64,000 nucleotides of DNA from Devosia pacifica (GTDB lineage: Bacteria; Pseudomonadota; Alphaproteobacteria; Rhizobiales; Devosiaceae). Position 1 is the first letter of the stretch. Each line of letters opens with the position of its first letter. The stretch spans positions 1,250,051 through 1,314,050 of the forward strand of contig NZ_BMZE01000001.1 of assembly GCF_014652635.1 (NCBI RefSeq), given 5' to 3'. Positions 33,484 through 42,369 of this stretch are shown here, piece by piece. Below the pieces are notes generated by a model. The model did not search any database, had not been told where the DNA came from, and worked only from the letters and a program-made list of their open reading frames with translations. The position numbers were made by a program, and so were the translations under genes.

Positions 33484-36112
33484 GCATCGCGCATTGCGCG
33501 GACCGAATTTCTATAGCCGCTACCAGGCAATTTATATGCGTCTGGATATCGAGGAACTCGAAGAGCGGCCAAGCGACAAGGTCCCCGAAATTGCCGAACA
33601 GCTCGAGACGCTTATTCCCTCAATATACGACCACCGCTGCTCCGTCGGCGAACCGGGCGGGTTCCTGCAACGGGTACGCAATGGCACCTATGCCGGCCAC
33701 ATGGTCGAGCATCTCGCCATTGAACTCCAAAATCTCGTCGGCTTTTCAGTAGGATACGGAAAAACCGTCGATAGTTATGATCGCGGCATCTACAACGTTG
33801 TCTACCGCTATCGCGATGAAGCGACCGGCATTGCTGCCGGCGAAGCTGCCGTTGAGATCGTCAAAAAGCTCTATCATGGCCAGAGCATCGATTTGCAGCC
33901 GATCATCACCCACCTCAAGCAGGTGCGCGATGCACACGCGCTTGGGCCGTCGACGGGTTCGATCGTCAACGCTGCCAAGGCGCGCCGGATCCCCTATTCC
34001 AACCTCACCGAAGGCACCAGCTACACCCAGCTCGGCCACGGTGTGAAACAGCGCCGCTTCCAGGCGACCGTCACCGACGCGTCTGGCATCATCGGTCACT
34101 CGATTGCCGACGATAAGGAATGGACAAAACAGGTCTTGGCGGACGCTGGCATCCCGGTGCCACGCGGCCAGGTGTGTTATTCGTATGAAGAGGCCGAGGC
34201 CGCCGCGGAATGGATTGGCTGGCCGGTCGTTACCAAGCCACTTTCAGGCAATCACGGGCGTGGCGTTACCACCGATATCGGCTCCGTAGAGGATCTCAGA
34301 TCCGGCTATGACGCAGCCTTGGCGCGTGTTCGCGACGACTCTCAGGCCGTGATCGTTGAAAGCTACATCAAGGGTGAGGACCACCGCATCCTGGTCATCG
34401 GCGGCAAGCTCGTCGCCGCGGCCCGGCGTCGTCCAGCCCATGTGGAAGGCGATGGCACCAGCACCATTCAGCAGCTCATCGATCAGGAGAACGCCGACCC
34501 ACGGCGCGGCGTCGGTCACGAGAACCTGCTGACCCAGATTGATGTCGATGTGCAGACCGAGCGCATGCTCGAACAGGCCGGATACTCGCTCGAAACGGTT
34601 TTGCCAAAGGGCGAAGTGGCGCTGCTGAAATCGACCGCCAACATCTCAACCGGCGGCACTGCGACAGACCTTACGGACGAGGTCCATCCGGAAGTGCGCT
34701 TCGCCATGGAGCGGATCGGACGCCTCGTCGGCCTCGACATTATCGGCATCGACCTTCTGGCCGAGACCTTGTCGGTCCCGCTTGAGCAGCAATCCGCTGG
34801 CGTCGTTGAAGTCAATGCAGGCCCCGGCTTTCGCATGCACATGTCGCCAACGCACGGCACCCCGCGTCCGGTTGGCGAATATGTCGTCGACATGCTTTTC
34901 CCCGATCAGGCCGACAATGGCCGGATCCCGATCACCGCGATAACCGGCACCAACGGCAAGACCACGACCACGCGCCTCACAACGCATATTCTGCGTCAGG
35001 CCGGTCGCTCGGTCGGCATGGGGTGCACAGGGACGGTCGAAATCGACAATCACGTCATCCTGCGCGGCGATTATTCCGGCCCTGCAGCCGCACAGGCCGT
35101 TCTGCGCGAACCCACCGTGGAACATGCCGTACTCGAAGTGGCGCGTGGCGGGATCATGCGCCGTGGCCTCGGCTTTGACGAATGCGATGTCGGCGTGTTG
35201 CTCAATATCGCGTCAGACCATTTGGGCGAGCGCGATGTCCACACGCTCGAAGACCTCGCGCGGTGCAAGACGGTTGTCGTCGATGCGGTCAAGAAAGAAG
35301 GCGGCTTTTGCGTTCTGAATGCCGATGATCCGCTGGTGATGGAGCACGGCACCTACTGGTCGCGCGGTGAGATCATCTATTTCACGATGGATCCGGAAAA
35401 CCCGGCATTGTCCGAGCATCTGGGCAATCTCGGGATGGTGGTCACCGTCAAGAACGGACGCATAGTGTTGTTGCGTGGCAAGGTTACCGTTGAAATCGTC
35501 GAGGTCAACGACGTGCCGATCGCGTTCGAAGGCCATGCGCCATTCAACGTTCAGAACGCCATGGCAGCAGCCGCCGTCGCCATAGCCCACGGGCTCGAGA
35601 TCGATGACATCAGGGCGGGATTGCTAACGTTCCACCCGACCCCCGCGCAAATGCCGGGCCGCACCAACTATTTCGAGGCGGATGGGGTCAGATGCCTGAT
35701 CGACTATGGTCATAATGTGCCAGCGCTCGAGGCCCTGGAGCCCTTGGTTCGCGGGCTGGCAATGAAGCGCAAGATTGGCGTCGCTACTGCGCCTGGCAAT
35801 CGCCGTGACGAAGATCTTCAGGCCCTCGGCGCCCAACTCGCCAGCATGTGCGACATCCTGTTCGTTTATGAAACCGATGCGCGCGGGCGCCCCCCGGGCG
35901 ACACATCGCGATTGATCCATACCGGTGCCGAAAGCGCCGGCCATGATTGTCAGGTCGAGACAATCATAAGCGAGCAGCAAGCGGTGGCGCGCTCCATAGA
36001 TGAAGCAGAGACAGGCGACTTCCTGCTGCTGCTCGTCGACGATATCGAGGGAACAACGGAGCGGCTCAAGGGGCGCAGCTTTCCCACCAAGGCCGAGATC
36101 GCCCGAGCCTGA
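33470..36112 (+). CDS. cphA: Cyanophycin synthetase
   Basis: An 880-residue ligase, the usual length for CphA. It starts at TTG 33470 inside the end of cphB, with GGAG upstream; the N-terminus NILEHRALRGPNFYSRYQAI matches the family. Three parts follow: an N-terminal domain (1-160), an ATP-grasp domain (about 200-470, with DKEWTKQVLADAGIPVPRG and VEVNAGPGFRMHMSPTHGTP) that adds Asp, and a Mur-ligase-like domain (about 485-875) with P-loop ITGTNGKTTTTRL (Lys497) that adds Arg. It polymerises Asp and Arg into the nitrogen reserve cyanophycin without a ribosome. Confidence 0.96.
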   Translation: MNILEHRALRGPNFYSRYQAIYMRLDIEELEERPSDKVPEIAEQLETLIPSIYDHRCSVGEPGGFLQRVRNGTYAGHMVEHLAIELQNLVGFSVGYGKTVDSYDRGIYNVVYRYRDEATGIAAGEAAVEIVKKLYHGQSIDLQPIITHLKQVRDAHALGPSTGSIVNAAKARRIPYSNLTEGTSYTQLGHGVKQRRFQATVTDASGIIGHSIADDKEWTKQVLADAGIPVPRGQVCYSYEEAEAAAEWIGWPVVTKPLSGNHGRGVTTDIGSVEDLRSGYDAALARVRDDSQAVIVESYIKGEDHRILVIGGKLVAAARRRPAHVEGDGTSTIQQLIDQENADPRRGVGHENLLTQIDVDVQTERMLEQAGYSLETVLPKGEVALLKSTANISTGGTATDLTDEVHPEVRFAMERIGRLVGLDIIGIDLLAETLSVPLEQQSAGVVEVNAGPGFRMHMSPTHGTPRPVGEYVVDMLFPDQADNGRIPITAITGTNGKTTTTRLTTHILRQAGRSVGMGCTGTVEIDNHVILRGDYSGPAAAQAVLREPTVEHAVLEVARGGIMRRGLGFDECDVGVLLNIASDHLGERDVHTLEDLARCKTVVVDAVKKEGGFCVLNADDPLVMEHGTYWSRGEIIYFTMDPENPALSEHLGNLGMVVTVKNGRIVLLRGKVTVEIVEVNDVPIAFEGHAPFNVQNAMAAAAVAIAHGLEIDDIRAGLLTFHPTPAQMPGRTNYFEADGVRCLIDYGHNVPALEALEPLVRGLAMKRKIGVATAPGNRRDEDLQALGAQLASMCDILFVYETDARGRPPGDTSRLIHTGAESAGHDCQVETIISEQQAVARSIDEAETGDFLLLLVDDIEGTTERLKGRSFPTKAEIARA

Positions 36113-36134
36113 GCGATCTTCGTCTCATACCAAA

Positions 36135-36165
36135 CGCCGGCGAGACCATCAGTCTCGTCCCGGCG
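36135..36165 (+). other. Intercistronic hairpin between cphA and the ATP-grasp gene
   Basis: The inverted repeat CGCCGGCGAGAC / GTCTCGTCCCGGCG forms a long stem around a five-base loop. It lies 22 bases after the cphA stop and 23 before the ATP-grasp start. There is no U-run, so it may stabilise or attenuate the transcript and is unlikely to be a true terminator. Confidence 0.55.
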
Positions 36166-36188
36166 CATGTGCCTTAGGGAGCAAGCCA

Positions 36189-37487
36189 ATGGCCAAGAAC
36201 GTCTTCGTTATCGGACTGAATGCAATGAATGCTGAGCGGCTCAGGCGCCTGCGCGGTGTCGAGGATGTGGTGTTTCATCCCCTGCTGACGCCCGCGCAGG
36301 TCTCTGACACGCAGGAATTCGACATGCCGGCACTGCTCGCAGAGGCAGAGCAGACCCTCGACGCTTTCGATGGCTCGATCGACGCGATCGTCGGCTATAT
36401 CGACTTTCCGGTGTCCACCATGCTGCCGCTGCTGTGCAAGAAGTACGGCACACGCAACACCTCGCTCGAAAGCTTGTTGAAATGCGAGCACAAATACTGG
36501 TCTCGCTCGATGATGCGCGAGGTGGTTCCGGAGCATACTCCCAAGTTCACCGCCTTCGATCCGTTCGATGATGATGCGCTGTCCAAGATCGGTGAGGCGG
36601 ACCTGCGCTTTCCGTTCTTCGTCAAGCCCATCAAATCGTCCGGCTCACGCCTAGGCTTTCGTATCGATAGTCCCGAAGATTTCGAGTACGCGACCGAAAA
36701 ACTGCGCGCCGAGATCAGGCTGATCGGGGAACCGTTCGATCACGTGCTGTCACAGGCCGATTTGCCCGACGAGATCCGCGCCATCGAAGGCCATTTCTGC
36801 ATGGCCGAGCAGGTGATTGGCGGCCGCCAGTGCACCGTTGAGGGGTATGTCCATGATGGCGAGGTCGTCCCATACGGCACGATTGATTCCATCCGCTACC
36901 CGCAGGTGCTGAGCTTTTTCTATTATCTCTACCCCTCCACCCTGCCGCCGCGGATTCAGGAGACGATGTGGGAGATCACCCGCAAGGTGATGGGGCATAT
37001 CGGCTACGACAATTCCGGCTTCAACATCGAGTATTACTGGGATGAGGTGCAGAACAAGGTCTGGATCCTCGAGATCAACACACGCATCGCGCAGTCGCAT
37101 TGCGACCTGTTCGAGATGGTCGACGGGGTCAGTCACCAGCAGGTGACGATCGATCTTGGCCTCGGTCGCAGACCGGACATGCCGTCGGGCGAAGGCCCGG
37201 AGCGCGTAGCCGCAGAGTTCTTTTATCGCGTGTTCTTCCGTGATGCGGCAGTGGCCCGAGCGCCTAGCCGTGCCGAGATCGAGGTCGCCGCCGAGCAGAT
37301 CGAAGGCGCGCGGATCGTTTCATATGTGAAGCGCGGTATGAGCCTGTCCGAACTGCCGGAGCAGGACGCCTACAGCTATGCCGTCGCCTCGGTTTGGATG
37401 GGTGCAAACAAGCAATCCAAGCTGCTGTGGAACTACGAACAGGTCATGAAGCGGCTCAATTACGAGTTTGCCGATATCCTCGAGTAG
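36189..37487 (+). CDS. ATP-grasp ligase-like protein in the cyanophycin locus
   Basis: A 432-residue protein starting MAKNVFVIGLNAMNAERLRR at ATG 36189 (an upstream in-frame start would overlap cphA). The ATP-grasp fold shows the N-terminal pre-ATP domain, a lysine in PFFVKPIKSSGSRLGFRI near residue 143, a second block (EGHFCMAEQVIGGRQCTVEG), and the metal-binding block FNIEYYWDE followed by WILEINTRIAQSH near residue 300. The last 100 residues are a beta-rich tail. ATP-grasp enzymes join carboxylates to amines or thiols; the substrate here is unknown. Its place beside cphA suggests action on cyanophycin, its dipeptides, or arginine/aspartate. Confidence 0.82.
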   Translation: MAKNVFVIGLNAMNAERLRRLRGVEDVVFHPLLTPAQVSDTQEFDMPALLAEAEQTLDAFDGSIDAIVGYIDFPVSTMLPLLCKKYGTRNTSLESLLKCEHKYWSRSMMREVVPEHTPKFTAFDPFDDDALSKIGEADLRFPFFVKPIKSSGSRLGFRIDSPEDFEYATEKLRAEIRLIGEPFDHVLSQADLPDEIRAIEGHFCMAEQVIGGRQCTVEGYVHDGEVVPYGTIDSIRYPQVLSFFYYLYPSTLPPRIQETMWEITRKVMGHIGYDNSGFNIEYYWDEVQNKVWILEINTRIAQSHCDLFEMVDGVSHQQVTIDLGLGRRPDMPSGEGPERVAAEFFYRVFFRDAAVARAPSRAEIEVAAEQIEGARIVSYVKRGMSLSELPEQDAYSYAVASVWMGANKQSKLLWNYEQVMKRLNYEFADILE

Positions 37488-37568
37488 CGTCGCGCTGCAC
37501 GCGCTGGATAGGCTAAGTATGTCGCCAGCATAACCTTACCAACGCGAGGTTTGCTCGCACGGGGCCAT

Positions 37569-39590
37569 ATGAAAATCGACTACTCGCTACCGCGCCAGGT
37601 TCTCGAGATTGAACACATCGAGATCCCAATGAGCGACGGCACCCGCCTCGCCGCGCGCATTTGGATGCCCGAGAATGCCGAGGATGACCCCGTCCCCGCG
37701 ATCCTCGAGTACATTCCCTACCGCAAGAACGACAAGACGCTCGAACGCGACAAGGCGCGAGCGCCCTGGATGGCAGCGCAAGGCTACGCCTATGTGCGCC
37801 TCGATCTGCGCGGCACCGGCGAATCCGAAGGTGTCATGAAGGACGAGTACACCCCGCTTGAGTTGCAGGACGGGTGCGAAGCCATCGCGTGGCTGGCCGA
37901 GCAAGACTGGTGCGATGGTGGCGTGGGCATTGTCGGCATTTCCTGGGGCGGCTTCAACGGCCTGCAGCTCGCAGCCTTGCGTCCCCGGGCCCTCAAGGCT
38001 GTGGTGACCATCTGCTCGACAGATGACCGCTACGCCGACGACATTCACTATATGGGCGGCACGATGTTGAGCGATCAGCTCTCATGGGCATCAATCATGT
38101 TCGGCATCAACACGCTACCGCCCGATCCGGTTCATGTCGGCGAGCGCTGGCGCGACATGTGGAAACAACGCCTCGACGGTTCTGGCCTTTGGCTCAAGAC
38201 CTGGCTGGAGCACCAGACACGCGACGAGTTCTGGAAGCACGGATCGGTCTGCGAAGACTTCTCGGACATCCAAGTGCCGGTCTATGCAGTAAGCGGCTGG
38301 GCCGACGGCTATTGCCGTTCGGTGTTCCGGCTGGTCGAGAATCTCAAAGGCCCGGTGAAAGGGATTGTGGGTCCGTGGGCTCACAAATATCCGCACCTCG
38401 GAGAGCCCGGTCCGGCGATCGACTGGCTGACCGAAGAGACGCGTTGGTGGGACCAGTGGCTCAAGGGCACGGATACGGGCATCATGGACGAACCGCCTCT
38501 GAGGCTGTTCCTTCAGGACCATGCAGAGCCAAAGAGCCATTATGAGCATCGCGATGGTCACTGGATCACCGAGCCGGCATGGCCTTCGCCCGACGTCACC
38601 CGCACGCGCTTCGCGCTCGGCGCGGATGGTTCTTTGGCGCAAGCGGAGAATGCCGCGCATGATGGCCCTGCTCTCGATATCCGCTCACCGCTTTGGGTGG
38701 GTGTGAACGGTGGTAAGTGGTGCTCGTATGCGCATCCCGGCGATCAGCCCGGAGACCAGCGCCGCGACGATGCCGGCAGCCTGGTTTTTGAAACCACACC
38801 TTTGAAGTCGGACCTCGCGATGGTGGGCGATGCCGAGCTGGAATTGAGCGTCAGCGCAGACAAGCCTGTGGCTCAGGTGGCGGTGCGGCTTTCCGACATC
38901 GCGCCGGATGGGGCGGCCACACGCGTCAGCTACGGCCTGTTGAACCTGACCCATCGAGACAGCCACGAGCATCCGCAACCCTTGGAGCCGGGACAGGACT
39001 ACACCGTCAAAATCCCGTTCAAACACGTGGCGCAGATCTTCAGCGCCGGCCATCGTATTCGTCTGTCGATATCCTCGAGTTATTTCCCCATCGCCTGGCC
39101 AACACCAGAGCCTGTCACACTTTCGGTTCGTCCGGGACGCTCCGCACTCAACCTGCCGCTTCGTGATGGTGTGCCTGAGCCCGCCGCCGAGTTCGCACAG
39201 CCAAGAGCCGGCGAACCGCTCAGCGTGACATTCCATCAGCCGCCGGAAAGCGAGTGGCATGTGCTGGAGGACCGCGGCACAGGCCGCGTGACCGTCGAAG
39301 TGCGCGATCACGAAGGCGCAGCTGTCATCGACGAGCACGGGTTTTTTCATTCCGCAGAAGGCCGCGAAAGCTATTCCGTGTTGCCGGACGATCCGGGCTC
39401 CGCATCCGGTGAAGTATCCTGGGAACACCAAATGCGCCGCGAGGGCTGGAGCATACGAACCGTGACCGAAACGCTTCTCACATCAGATGTCGAGGCCTTC
39501 CACGTGACTGCCCATCTGCGCGCCTGGGAGGGCGACGCGCTTATTAAGGAAAAGGCCTGGACCATCTCCGTGCCGAGGTCCCTGGTGTGA
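37569..39590 (+). CDS. CocE/NonD-family hydrolase (X-Pro dipeptidyl-peptidase-like)
   Basis: A 673-residue alpha/beta hydrolase. The nucleophile elbow is VGISWGGFNGLQLAALRPRA (Ser near residue 125), a catalytic Asp candidate lies in VYAVSGWADGYCRSVF and the His in GPWAHKYPHLGEPG. The C-terminal 250 residues are the jelly-roll domain of the S15/CocE family (VRLSDIAPDGAATRVSYGLL, HRIRLSISSSYFPI). No signal peptide is visible. Members cleave acyl esters or N-terminal dipeptides. It follows the ATP-grasp gene by 81 bases, so it may act on a product of that pathway; this is inference. Confidence 0.9.
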   Translation: MKIDYSLPRQVLEIEHIEIPMSDGTRLAARIWMPENAEDDPVPAILEYIPYRKNDKTLERDKARAPWMAAQGYAYVRLDLRGTGESEGVMKDEYTPLELQDGCEAIAWLAEQDWCDGGVGIVGISWGGFNGLQLAALRPRALKAVVTICSTDDRYADDIHYMGGTMLSDQLSWASIMFGINTLPPDPVHVGERWRDMWKQRLDGSGLWLKTWLEHQTRDEFWKHGSVCEDFSDIQVPVYAVSGWADGYCRSVFRLVENLKGPVKGIVGPWAHKYPHLGEPGPAIDWLTEETRWWDQWLKGTDTGIMDEPPLRLFLQDHAEPKSHYEHRDGHWITEPAWPSPDVTRTRFALGADGSLAQAENAAHDGPALDIRSPLWVGVNGGKWCSYAHPGDQPGDQRRDDAGSLVFETTPLKSDLAMVGDAELELSVSADKPVAQVAVRLSDIAPDGAATRVSYGLLNLTHRDSHEHPQPLEPGQDYTVKIPFKHVAQIFSAGHRIRLSISSSYFPIAWPTPEPVTLSVRPGRSALNLPLRDGVPEPAAEFAQPRAGEPLSVTFHQPPESEWHVLEDRGTGRVTVEVRDHEGAAVIDEHGFFHSAEGRESYSVLPDDPGSASGEVSWEHQMRREGWSIRTVTETLLTSDVEAFHVTAHLRAWEGDALIKEKAWTISVPRSLV

Positions 39591-39710
39591 TCACCAGCGC
39601 AGTCTGACGAAGGAACCAAGATGTCTGTCACATCGCCGGATACCAAGAGACCCGCCGAGCAGGTGAGAAAGAGACTCGAAGGGCGACTCGCCGGTACTTT
39701 TCAACTGAAG

Positions 39711-40030
39711 CCTAGATCCGGATCGTTCTCGATGGTCTGCCTGGCCAAGGCAGCATTGCCGAACTGTATCGCAAGGAAGGCATTGCACGGAGCCTGTATT
39801 ACAATTGGTCCAAGGAGTTGGTGGCCGGCAAATGCCGCCTGGCCCGTGATACGGGGGCGCGCTGCCGCATTCGAAGAGCTCGAGATCATCAATCTCGTCG
39901 AGCATCGCCTCAACCGGCAAGACGCATACTGGACCCGTATTCTGAGCCGGACCTTTTATCGCTGGTATGAACGCTATCTCGTGGGGAACCGCCAAAAACG
40001 GCAGCAAGCGCCTGTTTCTGCTGAAAGGTA
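39711..40030 (+). pseudogene. IS3-family transposase relic (OrfA-OrfB fragments)
   Basis: One frame (39717 onward) encodes IRIVLDGLPGQGSIAELYRK then EGIARSLYYNWSKELVAGKC, the helix-turn-helix of an IS3-type OrfA. A second frame further on encodes EIINLVEHRLNRQ and SRTFYRWYERYLVGN, resembling the start of OrfB (normally TFYRWYDRYL). The catalytic core is absent and the frames are shifted and internally deleted, so it is a dead insertion-sequence remnant. No flanking terminal repeats were seen. Confidence 0.72.
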
Positions 40031-40215
40031 GGGTGTCCGCAATCGGCCCCGAGGCGGCCCTTAAATTCGTCTTTCGTGAACGGCAGAAAAGGGGTGGTTT
40101 GCCGACAGTCCGGATTGGTTTGCGATAATGCGAACAGCTGTCGCTCAGCAGCCGAACTGTTCCTGCGCCTTCTGCCGACCTGGCATCGTCCGCACTGTGA
40201 GCTGCGCCGGCATGG

Positions 40216-40410
40216 TCAGTCTTCCTCCATAAATCGCACAAACTCGTCCACAACTCGGCGCGCTCGAACAAGGCATATTTCCCTTCCTTCTTCAGCGGTC
40301 GCCTGCGCACTCAGTGTCATGAGGCGACCCTGCACCGTCCAAATTTTCGCCTGCCACCCATTCTCCAAAGGTCGCACAGATATTCGGTAGCCGCGAAAGA
40401 CTTCTTCCAC
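40216..40410 (-). CDS. Small protein of unknown function (64 aa)
   Basis: A 64-residue frame starting at GTG 40410 with GGAG seven bases upstream. The sequence VEEVFRGYRISVRPLENGWQ followed by an Arg/Glu-rich helix (GREICLVRARRVVDEFVRF) resembles small conserved proteins of rhizobia and relatives with an R-G-Y-x-I-x-V-R-P pattern. An earlier start at 40527 gives 103 residues, but the added part looks random. Function unknown. Confidence 0.5.
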   Translation of the reverse strand: MEEVFRGYRISVRPLENGWQAKIWTVQGRLMTLSAQATAEEGREICLVRARRVVDEFVRFMEED

Positions 40411-40688
40411 ATGCCAACTCCGTAAGAGGGGATTTACCCTTCGGTACGGGTGCGCGAGTTGTTGAGTTTCAGGTGATTCAGAATCTGGGGGCCAGCAAGC
40501 GGCTTCGTGAACGAGCAATTCCAACATGCGTTGCAGGAATTGTTTTTCATTTCATGCCGGGTCGCGTGAACTTTAAAACGGCTAAATGGTTCCGCGCAAT
40601 TCAACCAGAAATCAACGTATTGAACAATTGTCGGCGTGGCGCCACTGGCGTTTGACTTGCATGTCTAGTTGATCCACTGGAGGAACCA

Positions 40689-41339
40689 ATGACATTTGAT
40701 CCTAGCCGCCGCCGCGTCTTGAAGTGGTCAGGGGCAACTGCGGGTATCGCGGTAGCCGGTACACTTCTGCCCAATTTCGGCATCTCGGCTGCCTTGGCCG
40801 CCGATCTGGGCGAGGGCGATGTGGGTGTATTGAATTACGCCTATGCGCTCGAGCAGCTCGAAGCCGCCTACTACACGATGGTCCTGGAGAACCCTTACGA
40901 AGGGATGACCAACGAGGAAACCGAACTCCTTACCGACATCCGCGATCATGAGGTCGCGCATCGTGACTTTCTGGCCGAAGCGCTAGGCGATGGCGCTATT
41001 CCCGCACTCGAGGTCGATTTCTCGGCGGTGGATTTCTCCGACCGCCACTCCGTACTCGAGACTGCGATGACCTTTGAGGATATTGGCGTGTCTGCCTACA
41101 ACGGCGCCGGCAAGCTTCTCGAAAACCCCGACTTCCTGCTTGAGGCCGGACGCATTGTCTCGGTGGAGGGCCGCCATGCCGCCGCCATTCGCGACCTGGT
41201 CAATCCGAACAGCGTCGCGTTTGCCGGTCCGGACGTCGTCGACGAAAACGGTCTTGATGTGGCTCGGGAGCCTGCCGACGTGCTGCCGCTCATTGATCCG
41301 TTCGTTACAACCGAAGTTACCGCCAACTCGCTGAGCTAA
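40689..41339 (+). CDS. Tat-exported ferritin-like protein 1
   Basis: A 216-residue protein. A twin-arginine signal (SRRRVLKWSGATAGIAVAGT) is followed after ALAAD by a ferritin-like four-helix bundle: VGVLNYAYALEQLEAAYYTM, DIRDHEVAHRDFLAEALG, FEDIGVSAYNGAGKLLEN and GRIVSVEGRHAAAIRDLVN. Glu and His residues in ExxxH-like positions (Glu in EQLEAA, DHEVAH, VEGRH) could bind a di-iron centre. Tat export implies folding, probably with metal, before transport. It is followed 11 bases later by a paralogue. Confidence 0.9.
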   Translation: MTFDPSRRRVLKWSGATAGIAVAGTLLPNFGISAALAADLGEGDVGVLNYAYALEQLEAAYYTMVLENPYEGMTNEETELLTDIRDHEVAHRDFLAEALGDGAIPALEVDFSAVDFSDRHSVLETAMTFEDIGVSAYNGAGKLLENPDFLLEAGRIVSVEGRHAAAIRDLVNPNSVAFAGPDVVDENGLDVAREPADVLPLIDPFVTTEVTANSLS

Positions 41340-41350
41340 GGAGAGATGCC

Positions 41351-42016
41351 ATGAACATCGAAACAAAGAATACTCTTCTCTCCGACATTGACCCGGAGAT
41401 AACCGAGCGTCTCACCGTTGACCGTCGCGCTTTCTTCAAGCGTTCGGTAGCAGGCCTGGGTGCCCTTGCCAGCGCTCCCATGGTCCTTGCAGTAACGGCG
41501 CAGCAGGCATTCGGCCAAACCCTGCCGCAAGATATTCGGGACGTCCTCAACTTCGCTCTGACGCTGGAGCACATCGAAGATTACTTCTACCGCTCCGGGC
41601 TTGGCCAGGACGGCCTCATTCCACCGCAATACCTGGATGTTTTCCGCCACATCGGTTTGCATGAGGCGCAGCACGTTGCCCTTCTTGAAAGCGTCCTGGG
41701 CGCCGATGCTGTCGCTCGTCCTGAGATCGATGCGACTGCCGGCGGACAATATGCTGACGTGCTTGAGAACTTCGAAACCTACTTGACCCTTAGCCAGACC
41801 TTCGAAGACCTCGGCGTCGCCGCGTACAAGGGACAGGCAGCCAATCTCATCGAGAATGACGATATTCTACAGACTGCGCTGCAAATCCACTCGGTGGAGG
41901 CGCGCCACGCAGCAATGGTGCGCCGGATCGGCGGCCAGAAGCCGTGGGACGACGCCTTTGACGAGCCGATGACCCGAGAGGAAGTGCTGCAGGCAGCGCA
42001 GCCCTTCTTGGCCTAA
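41351..42016 (+). CDS. Tat-exported ferritin-like protein 2
   Basis: A 221-residue paralogue. The Tat motif is DRRAFFKRSVAGLGAL, preceded by about 22 residues, longer than usual. The ferritin-like bundle contains VLNFALTLEHIEDYFYRSGL, IGLHEAQHVALLESVLG, FEDLGVAAYKGQAANLIEND and QIHSVEARHAAMVRRIGG. The conserved Glu/His pairs (LEHIE, HEAQH, VEARH) match the first protein. AGGAGA precedes the ATG. The two probably form a heteromer in the periplasm; similar pairs occur in stress or desiccation-related loci. Confidence 0.9.
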   Translation: MNIETKNTLLSDIDPEITERLTVDRRAFFKRSVAGLGALASAPMVLAVTAQQAFGQTLPQDIRDVLNFALTLEHIEDYFYRSGLGQDGLIPPQYLDVFRHIGLHEAQHVALLESVLGADAVARPEIDATAGGQYADVLENFETYLTLSQTFEDLGVAAYKGQAANLIENDDILQTALQIHSVEARHAAMVRRIGGQKPWDDAFDEPMTREEVLQAAQPFLA

Positions 42017-42369
42017 ACACACTTGTCGGCGCTGGGCTCACACTGAGCGTCGACTCGTTCGCATAAGAGCCGTCAAGCGGTTGTCCAATAATGGTGCGTC
42101 GCCCCGAGATCCCGGTCCGGAAGGCAATCAGCCAAGCACTGCTAAGCGTCCTGGGGGGCTCGCGGCTGCTTTGAGGAAAAGCTCAGCTTGAGGTTGAACG
42201 GCGGCAATGGGGTCGAATGCGGACCGACGGTTTTGGGGTGCTTAGCTGACGGTCGGCTTTTGGAGCAGATATCGGAATAGCTGGCATGTGCTTTGGATGC
42301 GGCTAATGGGCACTAGTGGTCGCGCCGCGACCACTTCCCTATCGGATGGAGGAATCGACGCTACCTTTT
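42017..42369. other. 353-base spacer, nothing recognised
   Basis: It separates the ferritin-like pair from the convergent sugar-acid operon. No frame with a ribosome site and no clear terminator hairpin was seen. Confidence 0.4.

Noticed and set aside
41351..42016. Gluconate dehydrogenase small subunit or other Tat redox subunit
   Set aside because: The helical pattern and Glu/His pairs match ferritin-like bundles, and no partner subunit is present.
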